This document shows, one piece after another, positions 8,554 through 13,027 of a DNA stretch of 13,027 nucleotides. The notes under the pieces are model-generated. The model was not told the DNA's origin and did no database searches. It worked only from the letters and a program-made list of their open reading frames with translations. The position numbers were made by a program, and so were the translations under genes. The DNA lies in contig JASFME010000039.1 of assembly GCA_050117725.1 (NCBI GenBank), positions 1 to 13,027 on the forward strand. Direction: 5' to 3'. Within the stretch, counting starts at the first letter, position 1, and each line of letters opens with the position of its first letter. This DNA is from JASFJH01 sp050117725 (GTDB lineage: Bacteria > Pseudomonadota > Gammaproteobacteria > AKS1).

Positions 8554-8579
8554 CCGACAGTGAAATATTTCACTGTCGG
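8554..8579. repeat. Perfect 26-bp palindrome
   Basis: CCGACAGTGAAAT (8554-8566) is followed at once by its exact reverse complement (8567-8579). It could be a dimer-binding operator, or in RNA a stem of about 11 bp with a tetraloop. No T run follows on either strand, so it is not a terminator by itself. Confidence 0.8.
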
Positions 8580-8644
8580 CAGGTGCGCAGTGCACACATA
8601 TCACCTTTTGCCCTGCCATCGGACGTGATCACGCGCGCCAGGTC

Positions 8645-8673
8645 ATTGCACTCTGCACTGCCAAACTAGTCAA
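8645..8673 (-). promoter_or_regulatory. Candidate minus-strand promoter
   Basis: Read on the minus strand: TTGACT (5 of 6 to TTGACA) at 8673-8668, a 17-base spacer, and TGCAAT (4 of 6 to TATAAT) at 8650-8645. It points at the minus-strand terminator at 8471-8495. Confidence 0.4.
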
Positions 8674-8735
8674 TAAGTAGCATATCTTTCTGGTTGGCCG
8701 CATGCTATATAGATTAATTACTTAAATATTAATGA

Positions 8736-8786
8736 GTTGCAAAGATAGTTGCATGTATTTAAGCAAGTAACGGACTACGCCATAAT
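8736..8786 (+). promoter_or_regulatory. Candidate promoter and direct repeats upstream of the TonB receptor operon
   Basis: CATAAT (8781-8786, 5 of 6 to the -10 consensus) lies 17 bases after TTTAAG (8758-8763, a weak -35). This predicts a start near 8793 and a leader of about 23 nt. Directly upstream are two GTTGCA copies (8736-8741 and 8748-8753), 12 bases apart, in the position of an activator site. The weak -35 fits activator dependence. Confidence 0.35.
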
Positions 8787-8815
8787 AACAACTCTACACA
8801 ATACGAGAGTGGGTC

Positions 8816-10921
8816 ATGTTGTCTAAATCCCGGGTAGTTATCGTTACACTTTTATGTCTGTTGCGGATCGATCCGGGATTGGCCGATGACCTGACCAGCG
8901 AAGAGGCATTCTTCGCCGAGATTCCCCTGACGCTCACCGCCACCCGGCTGCCGCAACCGGCAGCGGACAGCCCGGTCTCCACGTCCATTATTGATAGCGA
9001 GATGATCCGCGCATACGGGGCCGTCGAACTCATCGATGTCCTGCGCCTGGTGCCAGGCTTCCAGGTCGCCCACCCGAGCGGCGAACGCGTGACCCTCAGT
9101 TACCATGGCCAGGTTGATGAATTTTCCCGTCGTATGCAGGTACTCATCGACGGGCGTTCGGTCTACTCGCCGCTGCTCGGCCATGTCGACTGGGCAACCC
9201 TGCCACTCAACGTCGAGGACATCGAGCGCATTGAGGTCACGCGCGGGCCGAATGCCGCGAGCTATGGCGCAAATTCATTTGCCGCCGTGATTAATATCAT
9301 TACCCGGCATTCTTCAGAAACACTCGGTACCCGACTTGCACTGGAAAACGGTGCGCGTGGACACGAGAGGTATTTTGCCAGCCACAGCGGCCGGAGTGGT
9401 GCTTTCAGTTATCGCCTGAGTACGAGTTACCGCGAAGACCATGGTTTTGACAGTGCGGAATTTCCGGACGACAAGAATATCCGCATGCTGCACTTCCGCG
9501 GTGATTACCAGCTCGACCCGTTCAATGTTATCGAGCTGCAATTTGGCTATAACCAGATGCGTCACCTCGATGGCGATACGGATGCAGATGATATCCTTAC
9601 CGACCCGGTGCGGACTGTGAAACGCGAACACAGTTTCCAGTTGCTACGCTGGATGCGCGATATCAGCCCTGATGAATCTTTCAAATTGCAGTTTTATCAC
9701 AACAGGGAGGTTGTGCATGATGATTTCTACACAGCTCCACTGAATGATCTTGGCTTTGCTGCGCTCGTCGGGTTTGATCTGGATGGTACACCCGGCAATG
9801 AGCCGGACATCGATGTCAGCCTGGGTGTACCCCTCCCCTTCAGCACCTATGTCAGTCGCTATGATCTTGAATTCCAGCATACCTTCAAACCCGCCAGACA
9901 ATGGCGCGTGGTATGGGGTGGCAGCCTGCGCCGTGATGAGGCCGGAGGTCGTCTGGATTTCAACACGGCCAGCAGCCACGATACGTTTATCAACAAGGTG
10001 TACCGGGTTTTTGCCCACACGGAGTGGAAGCCGTCACCGGAATGGACGATCAACCTGGGGGCGCTTGCTGAAAAAAATGATATTACGACCGGTATCCGGC
10101 TGTCGCCACGCATCTCTGCCAACCACCATTTTTCTCCGCGTCATACCGTTCGCCTCAGCGCCAATCGTGCCTATCGCACACCGACGTTGTACGAGGAATA
10201 CGCATACACGACCACCTCCTCTGTCGAAGGCATAGGTTTGCAGGATTTGAGGTTCAGCGATGGCGGCTTGAAACCAGAGAAAATTACAACATATGAACTG
10301 GCCTGGCTGGCGAATATCCCCCGCTACCGGACCAACCTCGAACTCAAGCTGTTTCGTGAAGAGATCCGTGATGTGCTGACCGAGGTGAAGGACCACAACT
10401 ATACCGACCATCCACTCAACCAGGCACTCGGCTTCACGGTTTTCGATGACCTGCTGTATTACACCAATAATGGCCACACTGATGCGAACGGTGTGGAGCT
10501 GCAACTCGGCATACGCCCCACGGACTACAGTCGCCTGCACCTCGGATACACCTATATAAAGCAGGACGGCAGACGCCTGGGCGATATCAACCGCAGCGGG
10601 CCGGGCAGCACCCGGTTCGACGACACGACTGAAGAAGTACCGCGCACAATGACTACCCTGCAATATATCCACAAGTTCGAGCCCGACCTGGTCGGCAGCC
10701 TCGCCTATCACCGCTATGGCCTGTACGAGTTTGAAGGTGGTGATGATACGGGTGACTTCAGCATACTTAATTTCAGGTTGGCAAAGACACTCAAGTACGG
10801 CAACAGCAACATTGAACTGGCCGCCAGCTTCCAGAATATGCTTGATGAATATTTCGATTACGAAAAGGAACAGGTTTTCGAGAGCGGAGTTTACTTCAGC
10901 ATGAAAGTACACTTTGACTAG
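8816..10921 (+). CDS. TonB-dependent outer-membrane receptor
   Basis: A 701-residue protein with an N-terminal signal peptide (hydrophobic residues about 7-17, likely cut after GLA at about 23). A plug domain follows (about 40-155), with VSTSIIDSEMIRAYGAVELI, VLRLVPGFQVA, VLIDGRSVYSPL and IEVTRGPNAASYGANSFAAVINIITR, all typical of PF07715. The rest is a beta barrel with alternating aromatic strands and the late RTPTLYEEY segment seen in PF00593 receptors. No clear TonB box is visible; ten residues around IPLTLTATRL could serve. The protein ends in HFD rather than the usual terminal Phe. Ligands of this receptor group cannot be read from sequence. Relatives with this N-terminal layout occur next to periplasmic binding proteins and sensor kinases or diguanylate cyclases, as here. 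The ATG at 8816 has a weak purine-rich GAGAGTGGG upstream. Confidence 0.93.
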   Translation: MLSKSRVVIVTLLCLLRIDPGLADDLTSEEAFFAEIPLTLTATRLPQPAADSPVSTSIIDSEMIRAYGAVELIDVLRLVPGFQVAHPSGERVTLSYHGQVDEFSRRMQVLIDGRSVYSPLLGHVDWATLPLNVEDIERIEVTRGPNAASYGANSFAAVINIITRHSSETLGTRLALENGARGHERYFASHSGRSGAFSYRLSTSYREDHGFDSAEFPDDKNIRMLHFRGDYQLDPFNVIELQFGYNQMRHLDGDTDADDILTDPVRTVKREHSFQLLRWMRDISPDESFKLQFYHNREVVHDDFYTAPLNDLGFAALVGFDLDGTPGNEPDIDVSLGVPLPFSTYVSRYDLEFQHTFKPARQWRVVWGGSLRRDEAGGRLDFNTASSHDTFINKVYRVFAHTEWKPSPEWTINLGALAEKNDITTGIRLSPRISANHHFSPRHTVRLSANRAYRTPTLYEEYAYTTTSSVEGIGLQDLRFSDGGLKPEKITTYELAWLANIPRYRTNLELKLFREEIRDVLTEVKDHNYTDHPLNQALGFTVFDDLLYYTNNGHTDANGVELQLGIRPTDYSRLHLGYTYIKQDGRRLGDINRSGPGSTRFDDTTEEVPRTMTTLQYIHKFEPDLVGSLAYHRYGLYEFEGGDDTGDFSILNFRLAKTLKYGNSNIELAASFQNMLDEYFDYEKEQVFESGVYFSMKVHFD

Positions 10922-10931
10922 GTCTCGTCAG

Positions 10932-11930
10932 ATGCTGACAGTTCTTCTCCAACGGATCAGTGGCTTTGCCCGGCGCTATCTCGGTGCCGTGCTGGTGCTG
11001 TGCCTGCTGCAAGGACCGTCAGCGCAAATGGTCGTTGCCGAAACCAGACAGACCATTTCTATTCATATCCTGAACAGTCACAAGGGCAGCTATTACGAAA
11101 AATTCGTATATGCATTTGACCAGGCGATCCGGAAGCATGCCACACAGGAAAATATCGATATTCGCCTGAACAACTCACTGGTTGAAAGCGGCTTCACTGC
11201 AAACAACTCCACTGATGTGTATGTAACGGTTGGTGCCAAAGCGGCAATTGCTCTGCTCGAATCAGGCAATAAAAAACCGGCTATCTATACCCTGCTGCCA
11301 CAACAAGCCTTCGAGCAGATACAACAATGGCACAAAACTGAAAACACATGGCATGATGCCGTTTTTATTGATTATCCGGCGAGCTTGTTCCTGCATCTCA
11401 TCAAGCATGCCACGCCCGGCAAGCAAAAAGTCGGGGTTATCCTGGGGCCAGACTCGAAACATCATGCCCTCGCCTTGCAGGAGGAAGCAGACAGGCTCGA
11501 TCTCAATCTTGCCATTGAATACATACAGAATGAAAATGAAGTTATCTCTGCCCTGAATGCACTGCAAGGGCGTATGCAGGTGTTCCTTGCCCTGCCAGAC
11601 AAACATGTACATAACCGCCGAACGGCCAAAACCATCCTGCTCAGCACCTATCGTTACAACATACCTGTTGTTGCCTATTCACAGGCCTATGTGAAGGCAG
11701 GGGCGCTTACTGGCATGTATGCCACACCGGATGATATGGCTGAACAAGCTGCACGGAAACTTGTCGGCCACCTGACCCGGCCCCACGAACTTGTCGAGTG
11801 CAGCCAGCAGCCTCACACACTGTCGATCGATATCAACAACAGTGTTGCCCGCCTGCTCGCCAGGAATATCCCGAACGCATCCGTGCTGGAACGACAGATG
11901 CAGTCATATTTGCCGGAGTGTGCGCCATGA
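10932..11930 (+). CDS. Periplasmic substrate-binding-like protein (PF04392 type)
   Basis: A 332-residue secreted protein. The N-terminus has basic residues, then a hydrophobic stretch (about 18-27), with likely signal cleavage near VVA (about residue 37); no lipobox cysteine is seen, so it is probably soluble in the periplasm. The mature part has the two-lobed alpha/beta pattern of the ABC_sub_bind family: an early IHILNSHKGSYYEKF segment, TVGAKAAIALLE, a middle KVGVILGPDSKHH strand-loop, and VVAYSQAYVKAGALTGMY near the hinge. Family members often bind tryptophan-like or other small ligands, but many have no permease partner, and none is visible here. The ATG at 10932 is ten bases after the receptor stop; an in-frame TTG at 10914 would overlap the receptor gene and is less likely. 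The stop overlaps the kinase start (ATGA). Confidence 0.85.
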   Translation: MLTVLLQRISGFARRYLGAVLVLCLLQGPSAQMVVAETRQTISIHILNSHKGSYYEKFVYAFDQAIRKHATQENIDIRLNNSLVESGFTANNSTDVYVTVGAKAAIALLESGNKKPAIYTLLPQQAFEQIQQWHKTENTWHDAVFIDYPASLFLHLIKHATPGKQKVGVILGPDSKHHALALQEEADRLDLNLAIEYIQNENEVISALNALQGRMQVFLALPDKHVHNRRTAKTILLSTYRYNIPVVAYSQAYVKAGALTGMYATPDDMAEQAARKLVGHLTRPHELVECSQQPHTLSIDINNSVARLLARNIPNASVLERQMQSYLPECAP

Positions 11931-13027
11931 AACACTGGAATATACGGCAAAGACTGCTTATCCTGGCACTGGCACCGCTGTTCGTAACAATCGTCAGCAT
12001 GTCGATCTTTTATACCACTGTCCGCATCAAACAGTTTGAAGACGAGCTGGATCGCAAAGGAAGCGCGATCACCAAGCAATTTGCCCCTGCCTGTGAATAC
12101 GGCGTGATATCCGGCAACACTGATGCCCTGAACCAGCTTGCCAACTCCCTGCTTCAGGAGCAGGACATTGTCTACGTCCGTATTGAGGATCGAGACGGTA
12201 ACAATCTGGTCGAACTCTCTTCGCCGGCCAGGACATCCGTGGCGGATTTCAAGCGGCGTACTATAGAATACGGCGCAGCGATAAAACGCAGTTTTGTTTC
12301 CATCGAGGATGGAGCACCGTTATTGGCGGGTGCGACCGAGGCTGATGTCAGGCTGGGCAAGGTTACACTCGGATTACTGCGTGATGAAACCATCAGCCTG
12401 CAACGCCGGGCCTTGCTTGAAAGTATCTTCATCACCATTCTCGCGCTTGGTATTACCACGATAATTGCCCTGCGGATGGCAAGGCGCCTGTCCGATCCTC
12501 TGCGTACAATTTCCAGTGCTGTGACACATATACGCAACGGCGACTTTTCACACCGCATCGCAACAGATTCAGGTGGTGAACTCGGTCAACTCGAAGAAGG
12601 TGTCAACTCTCTGGCTGTCGCACTCCATGATGCCTTCAAAAAGGACAAGGACAAGAACGAACGGCTTGAAGCCATCAACAGGTTTTTGAAAGACGAAGTC
12701 GATGCCCGCAAGCGGGCGCAACAGGAAATGCTTTCTGCCAAGGACCGCGCCGAGGCCGCCAACCAGGCAAAAACGGAGTTTCTCGCAAATATGGGGCATG
12801 AATTACGCACCCCGCTTAACAGCGTCATGGGCTTTACCGAACTGTTGTTATTGAGCGATCTTGATGAAGAACAGAGAAGGTTCGCAGAACTGTGCATGAG
12901 TTCCAGCCAGGAACTGCTCAACCAGATCCGGGATATTCTTGATTTTTCCAGGCTGGAAGTTGGCAAACTCAGCATCGTCAGTATTGCATTCAATCTCCGC
13001 CATGCCATTCAGGAAGCTGCTGACATT
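11927..13027 (+). CDS. Membrane sensor histidine kinase, BarA-like N-terminus (truncated by window end)
   Basis: Open from ATG 11927 to the last base (367 residues, no stop reached). It overlaps the previous stop in ATGA, so translation is coupled. Visible order: TM1 (about 8-30), a periplasmic domain of roughly 130 residues starting KGSAITKQFAPACEYGVISG (resembles the BarA-type sensory region, DUF2222/sCache), TM2 (about 164-184), HAMP (about 185-237, with SDPLRTISSAVTHIRNGDF), a charged coiled-coil linker (about 237-280) and a HisKA domain with FLANMGHELRTPLNS; His291 is the predicted phosphorylation site. The ATPase domain and any receiver or HPt domains lie outside the window. The long linker and BarA-like head suggest a hybrid kinase, but this is inference. 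Genetic linkage suggests that it reads the state of the binding protein or receptor encoded upstream. Confidence 0.93.
   Translation, partial: MKHWNIRQRLLILALAPLFVTIVSMSIFYTTVRIKQFEDELDRKGSAITKQFAPACEYGVISGNTDALNQLANSLLQEQDIVYVRIEDRDGNNLVELSSPARTSVADFKRRTIEYGAAIKRSFVSIEDGAPLLAGATEADVRLGKVTLGLLRDETISLQRRALLESIFITILALGITTIIALRMARRLSDPLRTISSAVTHIRNGDFSHRIATDSGGELGQLEEGVNSLAVALHDAFKKDKDKNERLEAINRFLKDEVDARKRAQQEMLSAKDRAEAANQAKTEFLANMGHELRTPLNSVMGFTELLLLSDLDEEQRRFAELCMSSSQELLNQIRDILDFSRLEVGKLSIVSIAFNLRHAIQEAADI

Larger units (their letters stand above)
8471..8638 (-). ncRNA. Candidate minus-strand small RNA (about 170 nt)
   Basis: A leftward terminator at 8471-8495 has no minus-strand protein gene to serve. 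About 170 bases upstream on the same strand is TTGACT (8673-8668), a 17-base spacer and TGCAAT (8650-8645), a fair sigma-70 promoter that would start RNA near 8638. The predicted RNA would contain a near-perfect hairpin from the 26-bp palindrome (8554-8579), then a mostly unpaired stretch with UCUCCU (complementary to Shine-Dalgarno sequences, from plus-strand AGGAGA at 8511-8516), then the terminator. This hairpin, accessible seed and terminator layout resembles known regulatory RNAs. It is inferred only from signals; no known RNA family was recognised. Confidence 0.35.
8415..8815. other. 401-base intergenic region between acs and the TonB receptor operon
   Basis: No protein gene is supported; a 60-codon + frame at 8487-8669 has no ribosome binding site and no recognisable motif. 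From left to right it holds a 7-bp hairpin just after acs (8420-8442, no T run), a minus-strand terminator (8471-8495), a perfect 26-bp palindrome (8554-8579), a minus-strand promoter-like sequence (8645-8673), and an AT-rich stretch (about 8700-8765) with repeated ATTAAT and GTTGCA elements before a candidate plus-strand promoter. Confidence 0.7.

Noticed and set aside
8415..8815. Riboswitch (for example cobalamin) upstream of the TonB receptor
   Set aside because: No conserved box was recognised, and the predicted plus-strand leader is only about 23 nt.
10034..10912. 292-codon open frame on the minus strand inside the TonB receptor
   Set aside because: It is fully covered by the receptor gene, with no motif and no promoter or ribosome binding site pattern.

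Overview
The window looks like chromosome from a gammaproteobacterium, plausibly of the Chromatiales / sulfur-oxidiser type. This rests on gene content and a moderately high GC composition. No rRNA, tRNA or lineage marker is present, so the genus is left open. All confident protein genes lie on the + strand. No insertion sequence, phage gene, tRNA or CRISPR array was seen.

Layout. Positions 1-495 hold the 3' end of nadC (NAD biosynthesis), followed by a free-standing nitroreductase (549-1214). A 443-base gene-free stretch (1215-1657) comes next. It carries a good -24/-12 (sigma-54 type) promoter match and several dyads, and leads into a two-gene sodium/acetate-type symporter: a DUF4212 small subunit (1658-1918) and a VC_2705-type large subunit (1932-3707), closed by a strong rho-independent terminator (3721-3752). 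Behind a short regulatory region with nested inverted repeats and a perfect TATAAT lies a pair of genes: a cNMP-like/CBS/DUF294 nucleotidyltransferase signalling protein (3830-5689) and a DEDDh exonuclease (5692-6387). Acetyl-CoA synthetase acs (6468-8414) follows. Together 1658-8414 forms an acetate uptake and activation island: the symporter brings in acetate, Acs converts it to acetyl-CoA, and the CBS/DUF294 and exonuclease pair are frequent companions of this module whose role is not obvious.

The 401-base gap 8415-8815 has no convincing protein gene but is rich in structure. It holds a minus-strand-oriented rho-independent terminator, a perfect 26-bp palindrome and a minus-strand promoter-like sequence. 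These fit a short minus-strand RNA of about 170 nt (candidate, untested). The right-hand part is AT-rich and holds a candidate promoter for the next operon.

The last region, 8816-13027, is a tightly packed operon: a TonB-dependent outer-membrane receptor, a periplasmic substrate-binding-like protein (PF04392 type) and a membrane histidine kinase that runs off the window. No ABC permease or ATPase is visible, so this looks more like a sensing cassette spanning outer membrane, periplasm and inner membrane than an ordinary importer. Its ligand cannot be read from the sequence.
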